Source of the DNA: Brevibacillus sp. JNUCC-41
GTDB taxonomy: Bacteria > Bacillota > Bacilli > Bacillales > DSM-1321
Assembly (NCBI RefSeq): GCF_014844095.1
Contig: NZ_CP062163.1
Coordinates: 682,001 to 746,000 of the forward strand
Length of the DNA: 64,000 bases
Direction of reading: 5' to 3'
How positions within the stretch are numbered: position 1 is the first letter of the stretch; every line of letters starts with the position of its first letter. The notes beneath the pieces are model-generated. The model worked only from the letters and a program-made list of their open reading frames with translations, searched no databases and was not told the origin of the DNA. A program made the position numbers and the translations under genes. Positions 16,920 to 26,495 of this stretch are shown here, piece by piece.

Positions 16920-17903
16920 ATGTTAGTTATAAATGAGAAGGAAATTCAACAATCATATGGAATGAAAGACGCAATAGCGGATGTAAAGGCGGTATTGCAT
17001 GCACATGGTGCTAGAAAAATAGACAACCCTCATCGCACAGTACTTGCTTTCCCTCAACACGAGGCATCAGCACTTTACATGCCAAGTGCTGATCTATCTG
17101 AAGAAGTTTCTGCAGTCAAAGTCGTTACCATTTTCCCGAAGAATCCTTCAAGGGGGATGGCAACAACACAAGGAGTCATCTTGCTGTCAGATGCAGAAAA
17201 TGGCGAACATTTAGCATTGTTGAATGCCTCCTATTTAACACGTCTCAGAACGGGGGCACTGAGCGGCATTGCCACAGACTTTCTTGCTCGTAAAGACGCC
17301 CGGGTTCTTACGATCATCGGAACGGGAGCTATGGGATTTGAACAAGCACTTGGTGTGTTGGCCGTAAGGGACATTGAACGTATTTTATTAGTGAATCGCA
17401 CACGAGAGAAAGCGGAGAAATTCGGTGAAAGGCTACGCGCATTCGGAGTGACCGTTCCTTTTGAGGTTTACGAAGATGTTTCAGCAGCTGTTCGTCAAGC
17501 AGATATTATTTGCTGTGCAACCCGCTCGAACGAGCCTGTATTTAATGGGCAGGATGTAAAGCCGGGCACGCACATTAACGGAGTCGGGTCTTATTTGCCG
17601 GATATGAAAGAAGTAGATCATACCACGATTTCACGCGCCGCTAAAATTATCGTCGACGATTTGGCGGGCGTGAAGGATGAAGCAGGAGAACTCATGCATG
17701 CAGCCAATCAAGGAAATTGGTCGTTTAATGATATTCACGGGGAGCTTTATGAGCTTGTAATGCTGACCAAAACAGGCAGGGAAAATGAAGAGGAAATTAC
17801 CTTCTTTAAATCGGTCGGTGCTGCATACTTTGACCTCGCTGTCGCAAAAGGCGTTTACCGCCAATCGAAAGAACGGAACATCGGGATGGAGATTGAGGTA
17901 TAA
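16920..17903 (+). CDS. Ornithine cyclodeaminase / mu-crystallin family enzyme
   Basis: NAD(P)-dependent enzyme of 327 residues. The N-terminal dimerisation part holds HRTVLAFPQHEASALYMPS. The Rossmann motif is VLTIIGTGAMGFEQALG (about residue 136), followed by the family stretch GTHINGVGSYLPDMKEVD. Family members act as ornithine cyclodeaminases, ketimine or imine reductases, or alanine dehydrogenases, and the substrate cannot be told from sequence alone. ATG follows AAGGAGG. It is the second gene of the symporter operon. Confidence 0.88.
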   Translation: MLVINEKEIQQSYGMKDAIADVKAVLHAHGARKIDNPHRTVLAFPQHEASALYMPSADLSEEVSAVKVVTIFPKNPSRGMATTQGVILLSDAENGEHLALLNASYLTRLRTGALSGIATDFLARKDARVLTIIGTGAMGFEQALGVLAVRDIERILLVNRTREKAEKFGERLRAFGVTVPFEVYEDVSAAVRQADIICCATRSNEPVFNGQDVKPGTHINGVGSYLPDMKEVDHTTISRAAKIIVDDLAGVKDEAGELMHAANQGNWSFNDIHGELYELVMLTKTGRENEEEITFFKSVGAAYFDLAVAKGVYRQSKERNIGMEIEV

Positions 17904-17954
17904 CAGAAGCCCATGCATGTTGTTATACCTGAATGTAATAGCAATTAAAAAAAG

Positions 17955-17977
17955 AGACCCTTCTTTCGGAAGGGTCT
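17955..17977 (+). terminator. Terminator of the symporter operon
   Basis: AGACCCTT pairs with AAGGGTCT around a short TTCG-containing loop, followed by TTTT. Confidence 0.85.
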
Positions 17978-17989
17978 TTTGAATAATCC

Positions 17990-18076
17990 TTATCTTTCAC
18001 AAGCGATTCAGTCTATATCACGATCGCTATTTTTATTGGCATCATATAGTGCCTTTGAAACATGGGTCTTGTATAT
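17990..18076 (-). pseudogene. C-terminal fragment of an Excalibur-domain gene
   Basis: The segment matches the 3' end of the Excalibur gene at 34113-34382, including its stop codon and the flanking terminator context (17981-17989). It keeps the codons for the DxDxDG-like calcium-binding end in mutated form. Similarity ends near 18076, with no 5' part. It marks an old duplication or recombination between the two sites. Confidence 0.7.
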
Positions 18077-18150
18077 CATTCAGTATCCATCTTGAAAAAA
18101 ACGGATCATTTTCTATCTGTGTTGCTGTGTCGATTTAGTTTTCATGCAGA

Positions 18151-18268
18151 GTTGATTGGAGCGGGTGTGCGAGACTCCTGCGGGAAAAGCGCGTCCAAGG
18201 GAGACCCCACAGGCGCCAAGAGCGCCGAGGAGGCTCCCGGACCGCTCGCGCCTGCAGTGGAATGAAAC
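18151..18268 (+). repeat. GC-rich intergenic repeat, type A, single copy
   Basis: It begins GTTGATTGGAGCGGG and contains GAGACTCCTGCGGGAAAAGC, GGGAGACCCCACAGGCG and GAGGAGGCTCCCGGACCG. The same element recurs at 20684, 21110, 21536 and 22115, in diverged form at 29640-30330, and in fragments at 33591 and 53717. Confidence 0.85.
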
Positions 18269-18313
18269 GATCAAAGTACGCCCCCTATAATGCGGAAGAT
18301 TGACTTAATTCAT

Positions 18314-18793
18314 TCATGATCCACTTGTTTCTGCTTCAGCTACCTTTTTGACACGTTCTATAAATTCAACGACCACTTTTTCGGTGGCAAATAATAAAAG
18401 TAATTTCAAAAACCACTTTAACGGGCGACTGGTGACTGTATATGTAAAGGAAGTTCTATTGTCATTGATTTTATTTAGTTCATAGAAAGCTGTAATTTCA
18501 AACATTTTAGCAAGTATAAAGCCCACTTTTAGCTTTTTCTCATTCGTTTCATTCAAATATTCCAATGTTTCTATATCATACTCTTCGGTTCGTTTTCCTT
18601 CTCGATACTTTTGGCGATATACACTTCCAACCTTTTCTTCGGTTATTTTAACGGGCTTGTGTTCAACTACTTGAGGCATGATTTTTTGCATATTTTCTAC
18701 AGAACCATCAAAAAACTTCCAGACTTGTTCAATCGGAGCGTTAATTTCTATGTCTCTTGTCCATTTTTTCAATGTATTCACCTCTACCTTCAT
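18314..18793 (-). CDS. SRPBCC/START-like domain protein
   Basis: Cytoplasmic protein of 159 residues with the ligand-pocket fold of the polyketide-cyclase/SRPBCC superfamily. It begins with the typical IEINAPIEQVWKFFDG, followed by alternating strands and a long C-terminal helix (VVVEFIERVKKVAEAE). No enzymatic motif is recognisable. ATG 18793 follows AAAGGAA. It stands alone, divergent from the kinase at 18992. Confidence 0.8.
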   Translation of the reverse strand: MKVEVNTLKKWTRDIEINAPIEQVWKFFDGSVENMQKIMPQVVEHKPVKITEEKVGSVYRQKYREGKRTEEYDIETLEYLNETNEKKLKVGFILAKMFEITAFYELNKINDNRTSFTYTVTSRPLKWFLKLLLLFATEKVVVEFIERVKKVAEAETSGS

Positions 18794-18991
18794 TATATTT
18801 CCTTTATTTTGTAAAACCAAATTTACAGCTGATAATTCGTTAAATAAGTTTCACTTCTCACCTTGATACAATAAATAACTCTTTTTTTGAATCTACATGT
18901 CTTTCTGTAAAAAAATTACTTTATTATGATTCTCTTTTTTAGTGTTATTCTTGTATAATAAACGAAACGGTTACTTTTTCAGGAGAATCCT

Positions 18992-20251
18992 ATGAATTTT
19001 ACTTATATTAATCAAAACATATTAGATAACCTCTTTTATATCTTGCTAAGTATTTTAATTTATTTCATTTTATTAGATCATGGCAAAAGGTTAAGTCAGT
19101 ATGGCAAGACCCTTATTACTGCATGCATGAGCATTCCTATCATATTGTGTATGAAGTTTCCTATTTATATAGATGAATATTGTGTCCACGATCTCAGGCA
19201 AATTCCTTTTATAATAGGGACACTTTATGGTGGTTGGCCTGTAGGGGCTGCTCTGTTTGTCATCATATTAACTTTTAGGTTTGCTTTTTATGGTTTCAAT
19301 TTCCTTACATTGATTGTTTATATCGTTATTTTTATTATAACGGCACTATTTTCTTCCAAATTTAAAAATTTCAATCGAAAAAATAAGCTAAATGGCTCCA
19401 TACTATTAATTTTGTTTCTCGGAATACTGACCAGCTTTATTTCACTCGGTATGTCTGATTATTTTCGAATAACGGAGGCGTATCTATTTTACTTTATCAT
19501 CCTCCCTCCTTTCATTATCGCTATAGCTGTATATATAATGGAAATTTTAAAAGATGCCATTTTAATCCGAACACAAATGATAAGGCTTGAAAAAATGGAG
19601 GTAGTCAGTCAGCTTGCAGCCAGTATTTCACATGAAGTTAGAAATCCATTAACAGTTGTGAAAGGATTTGTTCAACTGCTAAAGGCTCCTGATTTAACAC
19701 AAGAAGTGAAAGAACAATATATACAGCACGTCGTTAGAGAACTTGATAGTGCAGAATCCATTATTAGTGAATATTTAGCGTTTGCAAAACCTGCAATTGA
19801 AAAAGTGGATACTATTTCAATTAACCGTGAAATAGGTTATGTACTTGAAATGATAAAACCATTGGCCAGCATGAATTTAGTTACCATTTCTGAAAAGTTG
19901 ACTCCAGGCATTACCAGGGGGAATGTTCAACATTTCAAGCAATGCTTCATGAACCTGATTAAAAATGGTATAGAGGCAATGCCGGACGGCGGGGAACTTA
20001 GTATTGTTTCCTATATAAATAATTTCGATATCATTATCGAAATAAGTGACAATGGAATAGGCATGAGCAAGGAACAAATAAATCGTTTTGGTGAACCTTA
20101 TTACAGTTCCAAGGAAAAAGGGACAGGGTTGGGATCAATGGTAGCTGTCAAGACCATCCAAACGATGAATGGCACACTTCATATAACAAGCCTTTTGAAT
20201 AAGGGAACAACGATTTCAGTAACACTTCCCGTTTATCAAGAAGGTTATTAA
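18992..20251 (+). CDS. KinB-like sensor histidine kinase (5TM-LYT type)
   Basis: Membrane kinase of 419 residues. Six or so N-terminal membrane segments (1-185) have the 5TMR-LYT pattern, including DLRQIPFIIGTLYGGWPVG. The acceptor His is near residue 214 in SISHEVRNPLTVVKGF, the N box is MNLIKNGIEAMPDGG, and the G boxes are ISDNGIGMS and KGTGLGSM. Length and layout fit sporulation-initiation kinases such as KinB that feed the Spo0F/Spo0A relay. No response regulator is adjacent, as expected for such orphan kinases. ATG follows AGGAGAATCCT. Confidence 0.88.
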   Translation: MNFTYINQNILDNLFYILLSILIYFILLDHGKRLSQYGKTLITACMSIPIILCMKFPIYIDEYCVHDLRQIPFIIGTLYGGWPVGAALFVIILTFRFAFYGFNFLTLIVYIVIFIITALFSSKFKNFNRKNKLNGSILLILFLGILTSFISLGMSDYFRITEAYLFYFIILPPFIIAIAVYIMEILKDAILIRTQMIRLEKMEVVSQLAASISHEVRNPLTVVKGFVQLLKAPDLTQEVKEQYIQHVVRELDSAESIISEYLAFAKPAIEKVDTISINREIGYVLEMIKPLASMNLVTISEKLTPGITRGNVQHFKQCFMNLIKNGIEAMPDGGELSIVSYINNFDIIIEISDNGIGMSKEQINRFGEPYYSSKEKGTGLGSMVAVKTIQTMNGTLHITSLLNKGTTISVTLPVYQEGY

Positions 20252-20261
20252 AAAAGCCCGC

Positions 20262-22260
20262 CATTATCGGCCGACTTTCAAACTGTAGACAAACTCGATG
20301 AAAATTCAGTTTGCCTGCAGTTTTTTATTTAATAAGTTCAGTCGATTTCAGAAATCCGCTCCCTTTCCGCCGACTGTCTGCCAAGCCTCCTCACCGCAAG
20401 CGGCTGTGGGGTCTTGGCTAGCCAGTTATTCGGCAGGAGTGTCGCAAATTTCTTCAATCCAATTAGGATTACAGTAAAAAACGATAAAAACCGGAGAACT
20501 TTATTTGCCCAGCTGCACTGTCTTGGGCCATTGACGCAGTTTATCGATCTAAACCACATAGTATTCGGCCTTCACTCACTATTCGGACTCTGAACCTCTT
20601 TTATATTCAAACAGAAGTCCGCCATTTACAGCGGACTTTTAGTTTGTAGACAAAAGGGGTTCTATCTAAATTTTAAAAACAAAGTTGATTGGAACGGAGG
20701 GTGCGAGACTCCTGCGGGAAAAGCTAGTCCAAGGGAGACCCCACAGGCGCAAAAGCGACGAGGAGGCTCCCGGACCGCCCGCGGAAAGCGAGTGCCTGGA
20801 GTGGAAATCAACGTTTAAATTGTACAAACCCTTATAAAGCTGTAGACAAACTCGATGAAAACTCAGTTTGCCTATTTAATAAGTTCAGTTGATTTCAGAA
20901 ATCCAATTAGGATTACAGTAAAAACGATAAAAACCGGAGCACTTTATTCGACCAACTGCACTGTCATGGGCCATTGCCGTTCACCCATAGTATTCAACCT
21001 TCACTCTATTCGGACTCTGAACCTCTTTTATATTCAAACAGAAGTCCGCCATTTACAGCGGACTTTTAGTTTGTGACAAAAGGGGTTCTATCTAAATTTT
21101 AAAAACAAAGTTGATTGGAACGGAAGGTACGAGACTCCTGCGGGAAAAGCGAGTCCAAGGGAGACCCCACAGGCGCAAAAGCGACGAGGAGGCTCCCGGA
21201 CCGCCCGCGGAAAGCGAGTGCCTGGAGTGGAAATCAACGTTTAAATTGTACAAACCCTTATAAAGCTGTAGACAAACTCGATGAAAACTCAGTTTGCCTA
21301 TTTAATAAGTTCAGTTGATTTCAGAAATCCAATTAGGATTACAGTAAAAACGATAAAAACCGGAGCACTTTATTCGACCAACTGCACTGTCATGGGCCAT
21401 TGCCGTTCACCCATAGTATTCAACCTTCACTCTATTCGGACTCTGAACCTCTTTTATATTCAAACAGAAGTCCGCCATTTACAGCGGACTTTTAGTTTGT
21501 GACAAAAGGGGTTCTATCTAAATTTTAAAAACAAAGTTGATTGGAACGGAAGGTACGAGACTCCTGCGGGAAAAGCGAGTCCAAGGGAGACCCCACAGGC
21601 GCAAAAGCGACGAGGAGGCTCCCGGACCGCCCGCGGAAAGCGAGTGCCTGGAGTGGAAATCAACGTTTAAATTGTACAAACCCTTATAAAGCTGTAGACA
21701 AACTCGATGAATATTCAGTTTGCCTTGCAGTTTTTTATTTAATAAGTTCAGTCGATTTCAGAAATCCGCTCCCTTTCCGCTGACTGTCTGCCAAGCCTCC
21801 TAACCGCAAGCGGCTGTGGGGTCTTGGCTAGCCAGTTATTCGGCAGGAGTGTCGCAAATTTCTTCAATCCAATTAGGATTACAGTAAAAAACGATAAAAA
21901 CCGGAGAACTTTATTCGCCCAGCTGCACTGTCTTGGTCCATTGACGCAGTTTATCGATCTAAACCACATAGTATTCGGCCGTTCACCCATAGTATTCGAC
22001 CTTCACTCACTATTCGGACTCTGAACCTCTTTTATATTCAAACAGAAGTCCGCCATTATCGGCGGACTTTTAGTTTGTAGACAAAAGGGGTTCTATCTAA
22101 ATTTAAAAAACAAAGTTGATTAGAACGGAAGGTACGAGACTCCTGCGGGAAAAGCGAGTCCAAGGGAGACCCCACAGGCGCAAAAGCGACGAGGAGGCTC
22201 CCGGACCGCCCGCGGAAAGCGAGTGCCTGGAGTGGAAATCAACGGGCAAAGTTTAAAAAA
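20262..22260 (+). repeat. Tandem array of composite intergenic repeats (about 2 kb)
   Basis: Four type A elements start at 20684, 21110, 21536 and 22115. The first three are spaced by exactly 426 bases, and that unit is almost perfectly duplicated. The fourth interval is 579 bases because its spacer carries about 150 extra bases (21760-21870), also present at 20347-20460. Each spacer contains two terminator-like hairpins: CAAACT...AGTTTG with a T run, and AAGTCCGCC...GGCGGACTTTT. Reading frames inside are repeat by-products, and no gene is supported. Confidence 0.9.
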
Positions 22261-22288
22261 CTAAAAAATTGTAGAATGCTGTCATTAT

Positions 22289-25200
22289 TTACTTTTTCTG
22301 TTCAAGGCATTGATAAACCGCCATCATATCTCGTTTGTTCAGCTCACGAATCCGGGCGAAGATGGGGATATTGGCAACAACCTCGGTACGTTCACTTTCA
22401 GCCACAACATCGCCTACTTTCCCTGTCAGCCAGGTCTGGACGTCGATGTCTTCGACGATTGCTTTACGCCCTTCATCATTGATGCCACTGGCATGACAAC
22501 TCACACACGGTATCGTTAATTTATATACACCGTCATGGAGATTATCTTCTGAAATGACTTTCTTTCCATTACAGAATGGGCATTTATGACTTGCTTTGAT
22601 TTTATTGATTTGGGTCACGATTTTTTTGTAGCCAAATGTTTCATAGACATAGGTTAGTTTTTTGTATTTGCCATTGGTGAAGTATTTATCAATAATGGTT
22701 TCTCTTGTTTCGTTAATATCGGCAAAGTCACAGATGGTGATCTGGTTTTTGTTGCTGATTGCTTCGAGATTGCCTTTGATGCTGCCCCAGAATGGCAGGG
22801 TATTTTGCAAGACCACTTCATAGCCTTTGAGGCTTGCCAGTTCCAGTTCGAGCATTTTCAACGCTGCTTTTATTTCCCGAGGAAGGAATGAGACATCATC
22901 CGTAAGTGCGATATCGCCGCCTACAATTGCTTTTAGTTTTTCCAGTTCTGGCAGCTTCCCGACAATTTTGATGACTTCATCAATTGGTTTTTGGATGATC
23001 TCGCGAATGTCTGTATCACCAAATGTCAGTTCTTTATGATGGTTCAGGATCGTTCCTTGACAGACTGGGCAGGCGATCATCTCTTTTGATGCTTTCATCT
23101 GCTCTTTAATGATCGATTTCGATATGAATATATAACGTCCAATGATGAAATTGAAGCCTTCCCAAATTCTTGATGCCTTGCCCGCTTTATCATAGAAGGA
23201 CTTTTCCCAATATCCATATAAGAAGGTTTGCTTTTCTGCATCTGTCATCTCATTATAGCTTTTACTGATGTCGTGACCGAGTTCATTCTTGATTTCATCA
23301 AACAGGAATTGCAGTTTTGAATGTTGATAGTATTTTAATACTTCCATCACGTCCGGATGTAATAAGCCATCCCAGAATGGCACGTTTTTGTCTTGAATGA
23401 CGACATCAAAGTCAAATTTTTCAATGACCCGGCGGCCCGAACAGCTTGGACAATGGTTTTCTGCAGAATAGAAATCAAAGCTTCTTGTATCTTTATTGGT
23501 CGGATGTGCAGCGACTAGATGGTTGATCATTCCGCCCACTTCATAAAGAAACGTATATTGACTGTACAAATGCCGTTCAAGATCGATGGCGATCACAGGT
23601 GCGATCGTGTCGGACTCGTATTCACCATAAATCACACGAGCGATTGGTGATAAGCTTTTTAATATGCCGCCCTTATAGACGTTCTCTGCCTTTTTGAAAT
23701 AGTCCAGATGATTTTCCTGTAAATAATTGATGCCATTTTTTGACCGAAGTGTGGAAGAGATATGCAATGGTTCCGCTCGATCTCCACTGTCTTTGTGACG
23801 ATAATGCTCATCATGACTGACAACGTCAAGATGTTGGACAGGTGCAAGCTGTCTTTTACCAAAATCAACGATATAATCCGAACTTTCCAGCATATAACCA
23901 TTATGTTCAATCATGATGATGGAGACCGATTCATCCTCGAGGATGACCCTGACACTATCGATGAATTGGTTTAAAATGTTTTGCGATAGCCCTTTTGAAG
24001 GCTCGTCAAAAATGAACAGCGTGTGTGGGTTTCTTGTCTTTGCGAACAGCTCGGAAACTAAGTGGACACATTGAAATTCACCTGTCGATAGTGTTTGTGT
24101 TTTTCTTTCTAACGTTAAATAACCAAGCCCAAGTTTGATCAATAAGCTCAAGCGTTTATGGGCGATGTCTTCCTTTGGCAATTCTTCGATGATATCTTCG
24201 ATCGAACGCAGAAAAACATCATCAATTTCATCACTGTATTTCGTGAGTTTCTTTTTAATATCAAGAAACGTCGCAACGGTTGATCGACTTGTAATAGATT
24301 TGTTTCGGTCCTGCCCGACCATGACCAGCTTATCCTTTGGATACCGCTTCTGAAAATCCTTGGAGATACATTCATTGACAAGTGTAGATTTACCGCATCC
24401 CGACTCACCCGTAAAGGTAACGAGCCTATTCTTGGGAATCCGGATTTCTTCCATTTGAATATTACGGCAGTAAAGATCCTCAAATTGATAGTATTCCGTT
24501 GGTGCCGCTTCATTTCGTTCCCAGCTGATTGGTTTGGGACGCGGTGATTCCTCAACGATTTTCCCGCCATATTTCCCGCTGCCAGGTCCAAAGAACAATT
24601 GTTCATCCGTGCTATCTAACACCGTGTCTGAATGGTCGATGAGCCAAATTTGATTTTTAAAACCTAATTGCTCAATCTGTTCCAAAATTTTCAATAGTGT
24701 TTGATGATCAAGACCGACGGAGATTTCATCAATGATGATTACGGAATTTTCACTTGTTGCCATGAATTCGGCCAAATACATCCGGGTCAATTCTCCCCCT
24801 GACACTGTCCCCATAATACGGTTCAAGCCTAAATAGCCAATATTCATATTGATTATATTTTGGAGAATATGTTGTTTAGCTTCACTAATATGTAATGTCT
24901 CTGCAAGTGAAAGGATGGTTTCAATGCTTAAGTTGTTGATATCGGAAATAGTATGCGGGCGATCTAATAATTCAATGGTATATTGCTCGACGTCTTGATT
25001 GTAGCGTTTCCCCTCACACTTAGGACACTCGACATTTTTCGTCGTACCGCGTCCTTTACAGCTGGGACACCAGCCTAAGGCATTATTAAAGGAAAAAACT
25101 TCCGGAGAAAGATTGAATTTTTCAGCAAGACAAACACGAATCTCTTTAAACACACCAGTATGTGTGCCAATGGTTGAACGGGGATTGGCTGAAATGGATG

Positions 25201-25459
25201 ATTTGCCGAGAAAAAGGACCAGCGGCATTTCTTCCATCTTGATTGCGCTGAAGTTGGTTTCCATAATATTAGGAAATAAATATTGATATTCAGACTTCGG
25301 CAATAAGGAAACGAGACGCTTCTTGGATTCTTCCCCAATGGTTTGACAAAAAGTCGTTTTCCCGGAACCGGATAACCCAGCAATTCCTAATGATTGATCG
25401 TCTGGTAGCGCTGCATCCAAATGGTTTATATTATTCGCTATTAACCGATTTATTTTCAT
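22289..25459 (-). CDS. Divergent UvrA-like tandem ABC ATPase with zinc-finger-rich C-terminus
   Basis: Cytosolic protein of 1056 residues related to excinuclease subunit UvrA. ATPase module 1 has Walker A GLSGSGKTT (about 29), a zinc motif CPSCKGRG...CPKC (about 130-150), the signature VSGGEL and Walker B IIIDEISVGLD. Module 2 has GESGCGKST (about 350), the signature LSTGEF and LFIFDEPSKGLS. The last ~480 residues are unlike housekeeping UvrA and carry CPSC, CPVC and a CPFC...CVSC pair. It has no uvrB beside it, so it is a specialised paralogue (UvrA2-like or drug-related), not the canonical repair subunit. ATG follows GGAGGGG. Confidence 0.75.
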   Translation of the reverse strand: MKINRLIANNINHLDAALPDDQSLGIAGLSGSGKTTFCQTIGEESKKRLVSLLPKSEYQYLFPNIMETNFSAIKMEEMPLVLFLGKSSISANPRSTIGTHTGVFKEIRVCLAEKFNLSPEVFSFNNALGWCPSCKGRGTTKNVECPKCEGKRYNQDVEQYTIELLDRPHTISDINNLSIETILSLAETLHISEAKQHILQNIINMNIGYLGLNRIMGTVSGGELTRMYLAEFMATSENSVIIIDEISVGLDHQTLLKILEQIEQLGFKNQIWLIDHSDTVLDSTDEQLFFGPGSGKYGGKIVEESPRPKPISWERNEAAPTEYYQFEDLYCRNIQMEEIRIPKNRLVTFTGESGCGKSTLVNECISKDFQKRYPKDKLVMVGQDRNKSITSRSTVATFLDIKKKLTKYSDEIDDVFLRSIEDIIEELPKEDIAHKRLSLLIKLGLGYLTLERKTQTLSTGEFQCVHLVSELFAKTRNPHTLFIFDEPSKGLSQNILNQFIDSVRVILEDESVSIIMIEHNGYMLESSDYIVDFGKRQLAPVQHLDVVSHDEHYRHKDSGDRAEPLHISSTLRSKNGINYLQENHLDYFKKAENVYKGGILKSLSPIARVIYGEYESDTIAPVIAIDLERHLYSQYTFLYEVGGMINHLVAAHPTNKDTRSFDFYSAENHCPSCSGRRVIEKFDFDVVIQDKNVPFWDGLLHPDVMEVLKYYQHSKLQFLFDEIKNELGHDISKSYNEMTDAEKQTFLYGYWEKSFYDKAGKASRIWEGFNFIIGRYIFISKSIIKEQMKASKEMIACPVCQGTILNHHKELTFGDTDIREIIQKPIDEVIKIVGKLPELEKLKAIVGGDIALTDDVSFLPREIKAALKMLELELASLKGYEVVLQNTLPFWGSIKGNLEAISNKNQITICDFADINETRETIIDKYFTNGKYKKLTYVYETFGYKKIVTQINKIKASHKCPFCNGKKVISEDNLHDGVYKLTIPCVSCHASGINDEGRKAIVEDIDVQTWLTGKVGDVVAESERTEVVANIPIFARIRELNKRDMMAVYQCLEQKK

Positions 25460-25613
25460 TTGTAACTCCCCTCCATTTTATTAAGCTCAGTCTTTCATAT
25501 TAGCACAGCGACAAATGTATTTGGTGTTTTTTTAAAAGGCAGCCTCCTGACACTCTTTCACATTTCACTGCTTCAGAAACGGATGATTCATCGACAAAAA
25601 CTTTATAGATTAT

Positions 25614-25832
25614 GGCTCTTTTCGTAAAGATTGTTGTTTTTAAAACGAAACGATTTAAGGTTGATTGGAGTGGAAGTGCGAGACTCCTGCGGGAGCAGCG
25701 GGACAGGTGAGACCCCACAGGCGTTTACGCCGAGGAGGCTCACCGCCCGCCCCGCGGAAAGCGAGCATCTGGAGGGGAAATCAACCACACCACATTACTT
25801 GGTAAATGGCAAAAAAGTATGCGAAAACAGCC
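25614..25832 (+). mobile_element. MITE-like element, copy 1 (219 bp), with 8-bp target duplication
   Basis: The ends are GGCTCTTTTCGTAAAG and TATGCGAAAACAGCC, imperfect terminal inverted repeats. TAGATTAT flanks both sides (25606-25613 and 25833-25840). The interior carries GGTTGATTGGAGTGG...AATCAACC around a type B GC-rich core (GAGACTCCTGCGGGAGCAGC). It encodes no transposase. Confidence 0.9.
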
Positions 25833-25844
25833 TAGATTATAAAA

Positions 25845-25869
25845 GCCCCTCTCGTCTAAGAGAAGGGCA
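25845..25869 (-). terminator. Terminator downstream of sspL
   Basis: GCCCCTCTC pairs imperfectly with GAGAAGGGC, and the minus strand continues into CTTTTAT. Confidence 0.6.
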
Positions 25870-25907
25870 TTCTTTATGAAGTATGACCATATTTTTTCCC
25901 AATGCGC

Positions 25908-26039
25908 TTATTTTGTATTGGACTTTTTTGCCTTGTTTTCAAGATCGCTTTTTGGCTCAGTGGAGAATTCCACATCTTTTCCGTGTCCCTGCGGGTTAAC
26001 ACTTGGTGCAATGCGACCTCTTCCTGTCTTTTTACTCAT
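25908..26039 (-). CDS. sspL: Small acid-soluble spore protein SspL
   Basis: Protein of 43 residues matching SspL (B. subtilis SspL is 42 residues): basic N-terminus KKTGRGR, central VNPQGHGKDVEF, and the closing EPKSDLENKAKKSNTK. It is a minor spore-core protein normally made in the forespore under sigma G. ATG 26039 has a near-perfect GGAGGTGA site. It identifies the host as a spore former. Confidence 0.9.
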   Translation of the reverse strand: MSKKTGRGRIAPSVNPQGHGKDVEFSTEPKSDLENKAKKSNTK

Positions 26040-26121
26040 TTCCTTCACCTCCAAGTATATTATGTCCGAACTGTTATAAATTAAAAACGAGGTGGGTTTC
26101 TATAAAGATCACCCCAATAAA

Positions 26122-26154
26122 AAACCTGCATAGAAACAAAGTCTACACAGGTTT
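26122..26154 (-). terminator. Hairpin after the small gene at 26180
   Basis: AAACCTG and CAGGTTT pair around a 19-base loop. The tail is A/T-rich on both sides. Confidence 0.4.
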
Positions 26155-26179
26155 CAAAACAGCTGTTTGTTGGAAGGAC

Positions 26180-26416
26180 CTACTTTAAAGCACGGGTGTA
26201 ATTTATTGTATCTTTGTTCTGAGGAATATCGGGATTTTCTTTCCCGTCAGGCTGTACCGCTCTTCCTGTATTTCCACTATAGCCTTCTTCCATGGGTCCT
26301 GGATAATGATAATGGCCATCATTAACTGGTTCAACCGTTGATGCACCAGTCACATGACTTTCTCCAGCTTCCGCCTGATCAAGTCTTACGGATCTGTTTT
26401 CTTTCTCGTTAGTCAA
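26180..26416 (-). CDS. Small hydrophilic protein of unknown function
   Basis: Protein of 78 residues starting at TTG 26416, which has a strong GGAGGAG seven bases upstream. It is acidic, rich in Asn, Gly, Glu and Pro, and without hydrophobic segments (EAGESHVTGASTVEPVNDGH). I do not recognise a family. Low complexity and a position next to sspL would fit a spore- or stress-related intrinsically disordered protein, but this is only a guess. Confidence 0.65.
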   Translation of the reverse strand: MTNEKENRSVRLDQAEAGESHVTGASTVEPVNDGHYHYPGPMEEGYSGNTGRAVQPDGKENPDIPQNKDTINYTRALK

Positions 26417-26495
26417 TTCATCTCCTCCTTTTCTAAAGATTCTTTTATAGTATTTGATAAAAGAACAATAAAATGAAAGGAGAAGAAAGGAAACG

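Noticed and set aside
20855..21990. Repeated frames of 66-80 codons inside the tandem arrays
   Set aside because: They exist only because the repeat units are duplicated, they are rich in Arg/Pro from GC-rich hairpins, and no start sites are supported.
23659..25383. Additional minus-strand frames inside the UvrA-like gene
   Set aside because: They are alternative frames of a gene whose own frame carries all ATPase motifs.
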